Source: Rariglobus sp. (lineage in GTDB: Bacteria; Verrucomicrobiota; Verrucomicrobiia; Opitutales; Opitutaceae). From it: a stretch of 35,909 nt of DNA. The notes beneath the pieces were generated by a model, which had not been told where the DNA came from, did not search any database, and worked only from the letters and a program-made list of their open reading frames with translations. Where the stretch lies: positions 1 to 35,909 of the forward strand of contig JAQSWS010000037.1 in NCBI GenBank assembly GCA_029266495.1, given 5' to 3'. Both the position numbers and the translations under genes were made by a program. This document shows positions 1 through 8,830 of this stretch, in pieces. How positions within the stretch are numbered: the stretch's first letter is position 1; each line of letters starts with the position of its first letter.

Positions 1-2
1 CG

Positions 3-752
3 CTCCTGCCCGACGGCTCGGCGCTCGAAGTGATGGGTGACCCGCTCGCCGGCACACACCGCGTTACCGATCGCACCGTCACGCTCGGCAAACACCTCGC
101 GCCTGTTCCCACCCCACCGGCCATCATCTGCATCGGGCTCAACTACGCCAAACACGCCGCCGAGGGGAAGCAGTCCCCGCCCGAACGTCCCGTGTGGTTT
201 ATGAAACTCCCCGGCGCGGTCCAGAACCCCGGCGAACCCATCCGGCTCCCGCGCAACCAGCCAACCGCCAAGGCCGACTACGAAGCCGAACTCGCCATCG
301 TCCTTGGACGCGAATGCCGGGATGCCACCCGCGAAAACGCGTTGTCCTACGTTCTTGGATACACCTGCGCCAACGACGTTTCCGCCCGCGACTGGCAGCG
401 CGACTGGAGCGGCGGCCAGTGGAACCACGCCAAGAGCTTCGATACCTTCTGTCCGCTCGGCCCCGTGCTCGTCACCCCCGACGAGTTGCCCAACCCCAAC
501 GCCCTCCGCATCCGCTCCATTCTCAACGGCACCGTCATGCAGGACTCCACTACGTCCGACATGATCTTTGACGTGCCCGCGATCATCGCCTTCCTCAGCG
601 CCGACAAAACCCTCCCCGCCGGCACCGTGATTCTCACCGGCACGCCCGAAGGCGTCGGCTTCGCCCGAAAACCGCCGGTGTGGCTCAAGCCCGGTGACAC
701 CATCGCCATCGAAATCGAAGGTATCGGCACCCTCACCAACCCGGTGGCCTGA
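3..752 (+). CDS. Fumarylacetoacetate hydrolase (FAH) family protein, 5' end outside the window
   Basis: C-terminal catalytic domain of the FAH superfamily, which hydrolyses, hydrates or decarboxylates beta-diketo or 2-oxo acids in sugar-acid and aromatic catabolism. Visible motifs are IICIGLNYAKHAAEG at the domain start, NDVSARDWQ, KSFDTFCPLGP and the terminal GTPEGVG loop. Metal-binding acidic residues are expected in the YEAELAIVLG stretch. The frame is open from base 3 with family-like residues (LLPDGSALEV) before the first GTG/ATG at 30-35, so the gene starts left of the window and an N-terminal part is missing. The exact substrate cannot be read from sequence. In this gene setting a sugar-acid role, such as a 2,4-diketo-3-deoxy acid hydrolase of non-phosphorylative rhamnose or fucose catabolism, is possible but inferred. 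Confidence 0.9.
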   Translation, partial: LLPDGSALEVMGDPLAGTHRVTDRTVTLGKHLAPVPTPPAIICIGLNYAKHAAEGKQSPPERPVWFMKLPGAVQNPGEPIRLPRNQPTAKADYEAELAIVLGRECRDATRENALSYVLGYTCANDVSARDWQRDWSGGQWNHAKSFDTFCPLGPVLVTPDELPNPNALRIRSILNGTVMQDSTTSDMIFDVPAIIAFLSADKTLPAGTVILTGTPEGVGFARKPPVWLKPGDTIAIEIEGIGTLTNPVA

Positions 753-852
753 CCTTTCGATTCTCGGAGTTTGTCATAGAGAACAGCGAGCTCCGACACG
801 GAGTGCACAGAGCCCGATCGCCACCCGGTGGGTGCCCCCGGGTCCTGAGGTT

Positions 853-1743
853 TCAGCGCCTCCGCCGCCGAACCCAGACCGCAACCGCGAGACCGGCGCC
901 ACCCACCAACATCGCATACGTCGAGGGCTCGGGAATCGCCTGCAGCTGGACGAACGTAAATGTCGAATACACCGAAACGATCAAGGCTCCCGGCAGGAGC
1001 AGATCCGCATCGTCATCCACGATTGAGGAGAAGCCCAGCTCCAGCTCCAAGGTTTGTCCGCCCACCAGCTCAAAGGCATCGATTGTGAGCGAAAGTGTAT
1101 TGGCCCCGCCGGCTTGGTCATGAAATGCTTGCGCATCTTGATCGTAGCCAGGCCCCGCATTGGCGTTCACGAAAATATTAATCATTCCATCGATGTAGCT
1201 GTCGTAGGCCGTGAATGCATTGGTCGTAATCGTGAGATCCTGGGTAGGATCGAAGTAATAGACTCCGCCCGACCAGAAGCCTTGGCTGAACGTAGCCACC
1301 ATCGGCGTATTGGGATAAAGATCTCCCGATTGCACGAGTTCAACGGTGGTTCCCCCCACTGAAACCGTATAGGTGCCGTCAGCAAAAGCGGTGTTGAGAT
1401 CGGTCTGACTCGAGAACGAAATCTCCTCGGACCACTGGCCCTCGTCCTCGTCATAAATCAACGTGCCGCCCGCCGTGCCGGAGCCCGCAGCTGAGATAAA
1501 CGTCGGGGCCGTAAAACCAAGAGGCGCAAGGTTCGAGCCTTCAACAATCACCGCGAAGCCGTAAGGGCTCGAATGAGGCACCGTAGTGGAAGCGTCCGTC
1601 TGCCGGTGATCGGAAAACTTTTCCATCACCACCAGATCTACATCCGCCGTCTGACCCGAAACCGATGCGCTCATCATCACGCCCACCCACCCCAACAGGG
1701 CGCCGAAGCGCACCGAAAACACTGCGTTTGACTTGGTTTTCAC
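853..1743 (-). CDS. PEP-CTERM sorting domain protein
   Basis: A 296-residue exported protein. It begins with a signal peptide (basic residues, a hydrophobic stretch to about residue 28, then SVSGQ) and ends with a PEP-CTERM tripartite tail: PEP at about 271-273, a hydrophobic helix, then a final arginine cluster. Such tails are recognised by exosortases, which process the protein at the membrane for surface or matrix display; a candidate exosortase lies at 12634-13527. The central part is acidic and rich in Thr, Ser, Gly and aromatic residues, as in beta-rich secreted proteins, with no recognised catalytic motif. The start is a GTG at 1743 with AGGTGG upstream as a plausible ribosome-binding site. 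No glycosyltransferase or EPS genes adjoin it. The cargo function is unknown. Confidence 0.88.
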   Translation of the reverse strand: MKTKSNAVFSVRFGALLGWVGVMMSASVSGQTADVDLVVMEKFSDHRQTDASTTVPHSSPYGFAVIVEGSNLAPLGFTAPTFISAAGSGTAGGTLIYDEDEGQWSEEISFSSQTDLNTAFADGTYTVSVGGTTVELVQSGDLYPNTPMVATFSQGFWSGGVYYFDPTQDLTITTNAFTAYDSYIDGMINIFVNANAGPGYDQDAQAFHDQAGGANTLSLTIDAFELVGGQTLELELGFSSIVDDDADLLLPGALIVSVYSTFTFVQLQAIPEPSTYAMLVGGAGLAVAVWVRRRRR

Positions 1744-2003
1744 AATTTCAAAACCACCTGATAATCAATCGCATGACCAGAAAATAGAATCGCCCATTCA
1801 TCCCATCCGTCCTCACCTATCAACACCTCGCATCGCACCTACCGGCTGAGCTTATGCTACGCTTCACAAAGAGATGATAAATTCATAACCCTGCCTTCAG
1901 CCGATCCGGGCCGCCCACCAACATGGTAGATTATGATAGATTTTGGAAGAATTTCTAGCCACTTGACGTTCCCCCTGACATATCTGCCAGCCTTCGCTTT
2001 CCC
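1744..2003. other. Divergent intergenic region between the PEP-CTERM gene and mqo
   Basis: These 260 bases separate two divergently transcribed genes and should hold both promoters. The stretch at about 1900-1960 is clearly more AT-rich than its surroundings. I could not identify a well-spaced -35/-10 pair, an operator or an RNA gene. Confidence 0.4.
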
Positions 2004-3500
2004 ATGAACTCCTCCCACATCGAGAACCCCGACGTCATCCTGATCGGCAGCGGCGTGATGTCCGCCAACCTCGGCGCGCTCCTCAAACGCCTCGATCCCA
2101 AGCTCTCGATTCAAGTTTATGAGGTTACCGAGGAGCTCGCCCAAGAAGCCTCTCACGGATGGAACAATGCCGGCACCGGCCACGCCGGCATCTGCGAACT
2201 CAGCTACACGCCCACCCAAAACCCCGACGGCACCGTCGATGTATCGAACGCCATCAAGATCTTCGAACAGTTCGAAAAATCCCGCCAGTTCTGGGCCTAT
2301 GCGATCGCCGAGGGCATGGTCGAAACACCCAAGGAATTCATCAATCCCGTCCAGCACCTCAGCTTCGTGCACGGCGCCAAGTGGGTGGACTACCTCCGCG
2401 CCCGTCACTCCGCCATGGCGGCCCATCACTTCTTCGCCGACATGGCCTTTGCCACCGACCGCGGCACCATCGGCTCCTGGGCTCCGCTCCTCACCGAAAA
2501 CCGGCCCGACGTGCCCATCGCCGCCACCAAGATGGACAGCGGCACCGATGTGAATTTCGGGGAGATCTCCCGCAAGCTTCTCAACTGGCTCGCCCGACAA
2601 GACCGTTGCGGCATCGCCTCCAACCACCGCGTGGTCGATCTCGACAAAACCCCCACCGGCTGGGACGTCACTATCCGCGACCTCGCCACGGGTGAAAAAC
2701 GCCGCAACACCGCCAAATTCGTCTTCGTTGGCGCCGGCGGCGGCAGCCTCCACCTCCTCCAAAAAGCCGGCATCCCCGAGAGCAAAGGCCTCGGTGGTTT
2801 CCCCATCGGCGGACAGTGGCTCGTCTGCGACAACCCCGCCATCGTCGCCAAACACCAGGCCAAGGTCTACGGCCAGCCCCTCGATGCCGCGCCCACCATG
2901 GCCGTGCCGCACCTCGACACCCGCATCCTCGACGGCAAAAAGACGCTCCTCTTCGGCCCCTTCGCCGCGTGGACCACCAAGTTTCTTCACAAAACAGGCA
3001 GCGTCCTCGATCTCCCCGGCTCGATCAAACCCCACAACCTCGCCACCCTCCTCAAAATCGGCGCGACCAACCTCGACTTGGTCAAATACCTCGTGCAACA
3101 GGGCACCCAGTCGATGGACGACCGCATGGACGTCCTCCACGTCTTCTACCCCGCCGCGAAAAAAGAAGACTGGAAACTCATCGATGGCGGCATCCGCGTG
3201 CAGGCCATCAAAAAAACCGACGGCCAGGCCGGCATCGTCCATTACGGCACGGAGGTCATCACCAATCAGGATCGCACCATCTCCGCCCTCCTCGGCGCCT
3301 CGCCCGGCGCTTCGGTCTGCGTGCACATCGTCCTGGAGGTGATCCAAAAATGCCTCCCCCACCTCCTCACGACCGCCGAGGGCCGCGCCCGCATGAAGGC
3401 CATGATCCCCACCTACGACGTGGACATCAAAAACCCCGCCAACGCCGGCTACTTCGCCACGCAAAGCCGGCGCGCCTCCGAACTCCTGCAGCTATCCTAA
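2004..3500 (+). CDS. mqo: Malate:quinone oxidoreductase
   Basis: FAD-dependent, membrane-associated enzyme that oxidises malate to oxaloacetate and passes electrons to quinone, serving the TCA cycle and respiratory chain. At 498 residues it has the usual length. The N-terminal dinucleotide-binding motif VILIGSGVMSANLGALL is at about residues 10-26, followed by the family signatures SHGWNNAGTGHAG and ELSYTP. Downstream blocks include GTDVNFGEISRKL, VFVGAGGGSLHLLQK and FPIGGQWL, with a C-terminal LGASPGAS flavin block. The ATG at 2004 is the first start in frame with the flavin motif. It replaces or supplements NAD-dependent malate dehydrogenase, which is not in the window. It is separated from rhaB by a repeat-rich 120-base spacer, so the two may not form one transcript. 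Confidence 0.97.
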   Translation: MNSSHIENPDVILIGSGVMSANLGALLKRLDPKLSIQVYEVTEELAQEASHGWNNAGTGHAGICELSYTPTQNPDGTVDVSNAIKIFEQFEKSRQFWAYAIAEGMVETPKEFINPVQHLSFVHGAKWVDYLRARHSAMAAHHFFADMAFATDRGTIGSWAPLLTENRPDVPIAATKMDSGTDVNFGEISRKLLNWLARQDRCGIASNHRVVDLDKTPTGWDVTIRDLATGEKRRNTAKFVFVGAGGGSLHLLQKAGIPESKGLGGFPIGGQWLVCDNPAIVAKHQAKVYGQPLDAAPTMAVPHLDTRILDGKKTLLFGPFAAWTTKFLHKTGSVLDLPGSIKPHNLATLLKIGATNLDLVKYLVQQGTQSMDDRMDVLHVFYPAAKKEDWKLIDGGIRVQAIKKTDGQAGIVHYGTEVITNQDRTISALLGASPGASVCVHIVLEVIQKCLPHLLTTAEGRARMKAMIPTYDVDIKNPANAGYFATQSRRASELLQLS

Positions 3501-3502
3501 AA

Positions 3503-3614
3503 AGTGGCGGGTAGTGAGTAGCGAGCATTCCGAAGTCCGGTTCTGCCCTCCTCACTACCCGCTACTCGCTACCCACTACTTCCGGCCATCTACGCGTTAC
3601 TCACTACTCGCCAC
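3503..3614. repeat. Nested inverted repeats between mqo and rhaB
   Basis: Most of the mqo-rhaB spacer is built from variants of one motif, AGTGGCGGGTAGTGAGTAGC, in both orientations. The copy at 3503-3518 pairs with 3551-3566 over 16 bases with one G/A difference. Bases 3511-3525 pair with 3565-3579 with one mismatch. Bases 3503-3522 also pair with 3595-3614 with two mismatches. These pairings are mutually exclusive, so the RNA could switch between hairpins. The rightmost arm ends six bases before the rhaB ATG. It looks like a REP-type dispersed intergenic element; whether it recurs elsewhere in the genome cannot be seen here. Confidence 0.75.
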
Positions 3615-3620
3615 TTCTCC

Positions 3621-5063
3621 ATGAAACCCCTCCACCTCGCCGCCATCGACCTCGGTGCCACCTCCGGTCGCGTCATCCTCGGCACCTGGTCGAAAAACAA
3701 GCTCACGCTCAAGGAGGTCCATCGTTTCCCCAACGCCTTTCAGTCCATCAACGGACACGACTACTGGAACATCGCCGGTCTCTGGAACGAAATCCTCACC
3801 GGCCTTCACGCCGCCGTCGCCGCCCTGCCCAAGGGCGCAACCCTCGCCTCCGTCGGAGTCGATACCTGGGGCGTCGATTACGTCCTGGTCAATGACACCG
3901 GCCGGCTCGTGTATCCGGTCCACGCTTACCGCGATAATCGCACGCAACCCGGACTCAAGCGTCTCGCCCACACCCGCGCCGCCCTCGAACGCATCTACGC
4001 CGCCACCGGCATCCCGAACGTCTTCTACAACGCCTCCCTCCAGCTCGAAGAAACCGTCACCTCCTGCCCCGCGATCACCGACCTCGCCACGCGCTGCCTT
4101 TTTCTCCCCGACTATTTCAACTTCCTCCTCTCCGGCCGCATGGCCAACGAGCTGACCATCGCCAGCACCACCCAGCTCCTCGACGTCCATTCGACCGACT
4201 GGTCCCGCGCCGCCCTCGACCACTTCCGCGTCCCCGCCCAGTGGCTCTCCAAGCCCGTCCTCGCCGGCACCCAGCTCGGCAAGGTCCGCGCCCTGCCCGA
4301 ACTCTCCGCCCTCGCCGCGACCCGTGTCATCGCCGTCCCCGGACACGACACCGCCTGCGCCTACGACGCGATGCCCGCCAACCCCGACGGCACCGACCTC
4401 TTCCTCAGCTCCGGCACCTGGTCGCTCGTTGGCTTTGAAAGCGACACCCCCGTCCTCGGTGCCGCCGCCCTCGCCGCCCGTATCTCCAACGAACGCATCG
4501 GCGACGGCCGCTATCGGCCCCTCACCAATGTCATCGGTCTCTGGCTCCTCGAAGGCATCCTCAAAGACTTCACTTCGCGCCCGACCAACGACGTCGCCTG
4601 GTCCGCCCTCATCACCGCCGCCGAAAAACTCCCCGCGCCCGCCGCTCTCCTCGACGTCACCGACTCCGCGCTCACCAACCCGAAATCGATGAAGGCCGCC
4701 ATCGACGCACAGCTCAAAAAACGCCGCGTCCCCGCGCCCAAAAACCTCGCCGGCTACACCCGCCTCATCTGCGACTCCCTCGGACGCGGACACGCCGACG
4801 CCAAGGCCGCCTTCGAACGCATGAGCGGTCGCACTTTTAAACGCATCCTCATCGTTGGCGGTGGCTCCAAAAACCGCCTGCTCTGCCAGGCGACCGCCGA
4901 CGCCGCCGGCGTTCCCGTCGTGTCGTTCGCCCTCGAGGGCACCGCCGTCGGCAACCTCGCCAGCCAGTTGATCTCTCTCCGCGTCGTTAAAAACCTCGCA
5001 ACCTTCCGCGCCCTCTTCGGCGAAACCCTCAAGCAAACGATCTACACCCCCCGCCCCTCGTAG
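3621..5063 (+). CDS. rhaB: Rhamnulokinase
   Basis: FGGY/ASKHA sugar kinase that phosphorylates L-rhamnulose at O1, the second step of phosphorylative L-rhamnose breakdown. It has 480 residues, the typical length. The N-terminal phosphate loop reads [13 protein letters not shown] at about residues 7-19. Family blocks follow: [19 protein letters not shown], the [10 protein letters not shown] substrate region, [21 protein letters not shown] with a likely catalytic Asp, [11 protein letters not shown], and the adenosine motif [15 protein letters not shown] near the C-terminus. No rhamnose isomerase, aldolase or rhamnose regulator adjoins it, so the pathway is split. The ATG at 3621 is preceded by no clear Shine-Dalgarno sequence and sits just after an inverted-repeat arm. 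Confidence 0.96.
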   Translation: MKPLHLAAIDLGATSGRVILGTWSKNKLTLKEVHRFPNAFQSINGHDYWNIAGLWNEILTGLHAAVAALPKGATLASVGVDTWGVDYVLVNDTGRLVYPVHAYRDNRTQPGLKRLAHTRAALERIYAATGIPNVFYNASLQLEETVTSCPAITDLATRCLFLPDYFNFLLSGRMANELTIASTTQLLDVHSTDWSRAALDHFRVPAQWLSKPVLAGTQLGKVRALPELSALAATRVIAVPGHDTACAYDAMPANPDGTDLFLSSGTWSLVGFESDTPVLGAAALAARISNERIGDGRYRPLTNVIGLWLLEGILKDFTSRPTNDVAWSALITAAEKLPAPAALLDVTDSALTNPKSMKAAIDAQLKKRRVPAPKNLAGYTRLICDSLGRGHADAKAAFERMSGRTFKRILIVGGGSKNRLLCQATADAAGVPVVSFALEGTAVGNLASQLISLRVVKNLATFRALFGETLKQTIYTPRPS

Positions 5064-5064
5064 G

Positions 5065-5084
5065 GCGCGGACTCCGCTCCGCGC
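5065..5084. terminator. GC-rich hairpin after rhaB
   Basis: GCGCGGA at 5065-5071 pairs perfectly with TCCGCGC at 5078-5084 around a six-base loop, starting two bases after the rhaB stop codon. No T tract follows, so it may be a dispersed palindrome or an RNA-stabilising hairpin rather than a true intrinsic terminator. The rest of the spacer to ppnP (5085-5197) shows nothing recognisable. Confidence 0.45.
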
Positions 5085-5197
5085 TCAGCGCCTCCGTCGC
5101 GGCCTGTGAGCTCAGGGAGCGCCCGCCAACGACGTCCTCCTCTCTCCTGCACCCCCGGCTTGCCACGCCTCGATTCCCGCCTCATCCGTTTCCCTTT

Positions 5198-5527
5198 ATG
5201 GCAACGCTTCCCACCCAGTTCTCCAACGTCACCGTCAACACCAAGGCCAACGTCTATTTTGACGGCAAGGTCGTGAGCCACACCGTGCTCTTCGCCGACG
5301 GCTCCAAAAAAACCCTCGGGCTCATCTACGCCGGCTCCTACCACTTCGGCACCGACGCCGCCGAGCGCATGGAGATCGTCGCCGGGTCTTGCAAGGTCAC
5401 CCTCGACGGCCAGTCCACCGTCCAGACCTACGCGGCCGGCACCTACTTCGACGTGCCCGCCAAGTCCGGCTTCACCATCGAGGTGTCCGCCGGCATCGCC
5501 GAATACATCTGCTCCTTCCTCTCGTAA
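5198..5527 (+). CDS. ppnP: Pyrimidine/purine nucleoside phosphorylase, PpnP (DUF1255) family
   Basis: Small cupin-fold enzyme of 109 residues (the Escherichia coli homologue has 94) that splits ribonucleosides with phosphate to free base and ribose-1-phosphate. Family features are [20 protein letters not shown] at the N-terminus, then the run from [14 protein letters not shown] through AERMEIVAG, the G.Y..V cupin turn near [18 protein letters not shown], and the terminal AEYICSFL. It is cytosolic and has no signal peptide. Ribose-1-phosphate from this enzyme could feed pentose metabolism; ribokinase and deoxyribose-phosphate aldolase are also in the window but not adjacent. The ATG at 5198 matches the family start. 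Confidence 0.93.
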   Translation: MATLPTQFSNVTVNTKANVYFDGKVVSHTVLFADGSKKTLGLIYAGSYHFGTDAAERMEIVAGSCKVTLDGQSTVQTYAAGTYFDVPAKSGFTIEVSAGIAEYICSFLS

Positions 5528-5617
5528 TCGACAGGGCGGGACCACCGGGACCGCCGTGTTGCGTCAGTCGTTTCGCCTACTGCAGCGGGACCCGCGAGCC
5601 CGCCCACCTCGTTTCTC

Positions 5618-6157
5618 ATGCGCTCGTTCTTCGTGCTGATCCTCCTCGCCGTCGTGCTCGCCTCGATCGCCTTGGTCGTGCGCTCCGGCATCTTCTCCCG
5701 CGAAAATCCCGGCCAGCCGATCAACGCCGCCATGCGCACCGCCCTGGGCGACAAAGCCCATCAGTGGTCGGACCGCGACACCCAGCTCATCGCGCAACAT
5801 TACAACGGCGCCCGCGACACGCCCGGCGGGCTTCGCTACCTCGTCCGCCAGCCCGGCACCGGCGATGCGACGGTCCAGCACGGCCAGCTCGTCACCTTCC
5901 ACTACGAAGGTCGCCTGCTCGAAAGCGGACAGGTGTTCGACACCTCCGCGAAACACAAGGGCCCGTTTAACTTCCGCATCGGTGAAGGCTCCGTCCCCAT
6001 CCAAGGCTGGGTGGATGGAATCCTTGGCATGAAAAAAGGCGAGAAACGCACCCTGATCGTTCCCTACTGGCTCGCCTACGGTGAAAAAGGCATTCGCGGC
6101 AAAATACCGCCCCACGCGACCCTCGTGTTCGACATCGAACTCCTGAAGTTCGAATAA
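5618..6157 (+). CDS. FKBP-type peptidyl-prolyl cis-trans isomerase, membrane-anchored
   Basis: A 179-residue protein that speeds proline isomerisation during folding of exported proteins. An N-terminal helix (residues 2-22, FFVLILLAVVLASIALVV) is a signal anchor or uncleaved signal peptide, so the catalytic domain should be periplasmic. A linker of about 50 residues leads to the FKBP domain at about 75-179. It shows VTFHYEGRLLESGQVFDTS, FRIGEGSVPIQGWVDGI, the KKGEKRTLIVP strand, LAYGEKGIRGKIPPHA and the closing LVFDIELLKFE. Aromatic and acidic pocket residues (Y, F-D, W) are conserved. It is close downstream of ppnP but functionally unrelated. Start ATG at 5618. Confidence 0.94.
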   Translation: MRSFFVLILLAVVLASIALVVRSGIFSRENPGQPINAAMRTALGDKAHQWSDRDTQLIAQHYNGARDTPGGLRYLVRQPGTGDATVQHGQLVTFHYEGRLLESGQVFDTSAKHKGPFNFRIGEGSVPIQGWVDGILGMKKGEKRTLIVPYWLAYGEKGIRGKIPPHATLVFDIELLKFE

Positions 6158-6194
6158 ACAAACCGCCCGAGACCGCCCGCCCTTCCGCGCCGGC

Positions 6195-7526
6195 TCAACC
6201 CCGGACCGGCAGCTCCCTGCCGCTTCCCGGCTCGCCCTTGGCCACGAGCACCGCGCACACCAAGTCGCCGGTGACGTTCAATGTCGTGCGGCACATGTCC
6301 AGCAGGCGGTCGATGCCAAGGATGATCGCGATGCTTTCACCCGGCACGCCGATCGTGACCAGCACGCCCACCACCAGCGGAAGCGAACCTCCGGGCACAC
6401 CCGCCGTGCCGAGACCCGCAAGGATGCACATGAACGCCACCACCACCTGCTGGGTGACCGACAGGTCCACCCCGAAGACCTGCGCAAGAAAGAGCACCGT
6501 CACACCTTCATAAAGCGCCGTGCCGTTCTGGTTGGCGCTCGCGCCCACGGTGAGCACGAAGCGGCTGATCTGCGGCGGCAACTTCAGTTCCGTTTCAGCC
6601 ACCCTCAGCGAAACCGGCAGCGTCGCATTGCTCGACGAGGTGCTGAAGGCCGTGAGCAGGACTTCCCGGATGTTTTTGAAAAACCTCCAGGGCGACACCC
6701 CTCCGATGAAACGCAGGAACAGCGGGTAGGTCACGAACTGCTGCAGCGCGAGCCCGAGCACGACCACCGCCGTGTAGAATCCCAGGCTGCGCAACACGTC
6801 CGCCCCCAGCTGCGCAGTGAGCGAAAAGCCAAGGCACGCCACGCCGAGCGGTGCCAGCCTCATGGCAAAACCGATGATGATCATGCACACCTCGAAAGTC
6901 CCCTTGAGCACGCCCGTCAGCGCATCCGTCTTGTCCGCCGGCGCCATCGCCAGCGCCACTCCGAAGAACAGACTGAAGACCATCACCGCAATCAACCCGC
7001 CACCCGTGTAGTTCGGCGCGAAGGCATTGACCGCCTCCGCCAGCGGATTTTGCGGGATCAACCCCAGCAACGTGTCGGCGGGCGGCGTTTTCTTCACGCC
7101 TTGCGCGACCTTCTCCGACACATCCCCGAGATAGCGCGAGGTGAGCGCATCGCGCGTTTCCTCCGTCATGTGCCTCCCCGGCTCAAACACGTTGACGACC
7201 GTGAGGGCGACCGCCACGCCGGTCGTGGTAAGCAGGAGCGTGAACAGCACCGATTTCAGCCCCACTCGCCCGAGCTTGCGCACGTCGCCCATCTCCGCGA
7301 CCCCGAGCACGATCGCCGAAAAAATCAGCGGAATCACGATCATGAAGATGATCCGGATGAAAAGTTTCCCCAGCGGCTGGATGACGTTCGCCAGCCACCA
7401 GCCGAGGCGCTCGAACCCCTCCGGCGTGGTCACCGCGTCCTTGACGATCAGACCGGCCACCGCGCCCAGCACAAGGCCGGACAAAATCCGGGCGGGCAGC
7501 GACCATTTCCAGAACTTGGGCGTCAT
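6195..7526 (-). CDS. Dicarboxylate/amino acid:cation symporter (DAACS family)
   Basis: A 443-residue inner-membrane transporter of the GltP/DctA type, importing glutamate, aspartate or C4-dicarboxylates with Na+ or H+. The Ser-rich re-entrant loop STSSSNATLP, the signature VLTVGASANQNGTALYEG with its NxxGT substrate/cation motif, and the second hairpin LGTAGVPGGSL are intact. Several hydrophobic helices are evident from ARILSGLVLGAVAGLI onward. The start is the ATG at 7526 (MTPKFWKWS), where the first helix of the family begins; the open frame continues upstream but that part is not protein-like. It lies 71 bases downstream of a NatB-like permease on the same strand and may be co-transcribed. 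Substrate choice cannot be decided here. A C4-dicarboxylate role would fit mqo but is only inference. Confidence 0.93.
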   Translation of the reverse strand: MTPKFWKWSLPARILSGLVLGAVAGLIVKDAVTTPEGFERLGWWLANVIQPLGKLFIRIIFMIVIPLIFSAIVLGVAEMGDVRKLGRVGLKSVLFTLLLTTTGVAVALTVVNVFEPGRHMTEETRDALTSRYLGDVSEKVAQGVKKTPPADTLLGLIPQNPLAEAVNAFAPNYTGGGLIAVMVFSLFFGVALAMAPADKTDALTGVLKGTFEVCMIIIGFAMRLAPLGVACLGFSLTAQLGADVLRSLGFYTAVVVLGLALQQFVTYPLFLRFIGGVSPWRFFKNIREVLLTAFSTSSSNATLPVSLRVAETELKLPPQISRFVLTVGASANQNGTALYEGVTVLFLAQVFGVDLSVTQQVVVAFMCILAGLGTAGVPGGSLPLVVGVLVTIGVPGESIAIILGIDRLLDMCRTTLNVTGDLVCAVLVAKGEPGSGRELPVRG

Positions 7527-7597
7527 GACCGTGACCCTGTCGCGACCATCCCCCCCGGCGCAATGTCTTAAGGGATTCGGACGATGCCAAAATAGCC

Positions 7598-8830
7598 CTA
7601 AGAGCGAAATAACACGCTCTCGCGTCCGAACATTCGCACGCACCACGCCAGCGCCGCGCCCGCGTAGACGCACGTCGAGCCGAAGATCAGCGCAAGCTGC
7701 CCCCACGGCCACACGCCCGACACCAGCTCCTTGCACGCCAGCGTGACATTGAGCACCGGCACCAGCGCCAGCGTGGAATCGAGCTCCACCCCCGGCAGCA
7801 CCCCGGCGATCGCCGGCAGAATCACCACCGCCACCAAGGGCGCGAGATACGTCTGCGCCTCCTTCTGCGTGCGCGCAAAAAGCGAAATCGTCAGCGCCAC
7901 CGCCGCAAACAACACCGCGAGCGGCAGCACCAGCACCACCACGCCCACCAGCCCCAGCGGATCGAGCGAGGGCAGCGCGGATCCGGCCTTCGCCGCCCCG
8001 GACAGTTGCTCCGCCATGCGGCCCGAGCCAATCATCGCGATGCCGCCCACCACCAGCGACACCGTCATCGAAAGCAGCGAGCACGCGACCGTCGTCAGCG
8101 AAACCGTGAGCACGAGGAGGAACTTGCCCAGCACGATATCGAGCCGGGACGCGGGACTCGACAACAACGTCTCCAGCGTGCCCCGCTCCTTCTCCCCCGC
8201 CATCAGGTCAATCGCCGGATAAATCACCCCCGTGAAGCTCAGGAGAATGAGCAGATACGGAATGAACCCGCCGAAGGAATTGCCGCCCACCTTTTCCGGA
8301 GGCGCGACGTTTTCCGTCCGGATGTCGAACGGCCGCGCGAATCCCGCCGGCAGGCCGCGCTCCTCCAACCGCCGCGCGAGCGTGCGCTCCCGCAGCTCGG
8401 TGAAAAACCGTCGCAACTCGCCCACCGCATACCCCGATTTAAATTCACCTTCGTAATGATAAATCCTCACCTCGGCCGGCGCATGCTCCGTCAGCGATGC
8501 CTCAAAGCCCGCCGGGATCTCCACGACCGCGCGCAGCCGTTTCCCGGCGATGCGCTCTCGCCAGTCGTCCGGCGCCGGAACCACCACCAGCCCCGGCTGC
8601 ACCTCCAGCGCCGCCTTCACCGCCGGTGAATCCATCCCCCCCAGCACCGCCACCACCGGCGGCTGCGCCTGGGCGCTCTTCACCACCTGATACGTCGCCG
8701 TGCCGAACAAAAAAAAGATCGCCGGCATGATCACCGCCGGCACCAGGAACATCGAGACCAGCGTGCGCCGGTCCCGCAACGCGTCCCGCAGCTCCTTCCG
8801 GTAAACCGTCAAGGTATCGCGCAGTTTCAT
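7598..8830 (-). CDS. ABC-2 type permease, NatB-like
   Basis: A 410-residue membrane subunit of an ABC exporter. It has an N-terminal helix (LVSMFLVPAVIMPAIFFLFG, about residues 26-45). A large extracytoplasmic domain of about 150 residues follows, then five or so further helices, with LETLLSSPASRLDIVLGKFL marking the cytosolic coupling region after the second helix. This arrangement is typical of NatB/YhaP permeases, which extrude Na+ or other substrates with a NatA ATPase. The start ATG at 8830 overlaps the stop of the ATPase gene in an ATGA, indicating translational coupling. The substrate is not readable from the sequence. Confidence 0.88.
   Translation of the reverse strand: MKLRDTLTVYRKELRDALRDRRTLVSMFLVPAVIMPAIFFLFGTATYQVVKSAQAQPPVVAVLGGMDSPAVKAALEVQPGLVVVPAPDDWRERIAGKRLRAVVEIPAGFEASLTEHAPAEVRIYHYEGEFKSGYAVGELRRFFTELRERTLARRLEERGLPAGFARPFDIRTENVAPPEKVGGNSFGGFIPYLLILLSFTGVIYPAIDLMAGEKERGTLETLLSSPASRLDIVLGKFLLVLTVSLTTVACSLLSMTVSLVVGGIAMIGSGRMAEQLSGAAKAGSALPSLDPLGLVGVVVLVLPLAVLFAAVALTISLFARTQKEAQTYLAPLVAVVILPAIAGVLPGVELDSTLALVPVLNVTLACKELVSGVWPWGQLALIFGSTCVYAGAALAWCVRMFGRESVLFRS

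Noticed and set aside
1963-1985. TTGACG with a following TATCT as a sigma-70 promoter for mqo
   Set aside because: The spacing is only about 10 bases, far below the 16-18 needed; not supported.
1857-3464. 535-residue open frame on the minus strand
   Set aside because: Fully antisense to mqo. Its Gly/Val/Asp/Glu-rich composition is the expected shadow of a high-GC gene, with no family motifs.
3597-5036. 479-residue open frame on the minus strand
   Set aside because: Antisense shadow of rhaB; low-complexity Gly/Glu/Asp composition.
7527-8084. N-terminal extension of the symporter frame
   Set aside because: This part lies antisense-like in another frame of the NatB permease, has Gly/Ala-rich non-family residues, and the family start is the ATG at 7526.
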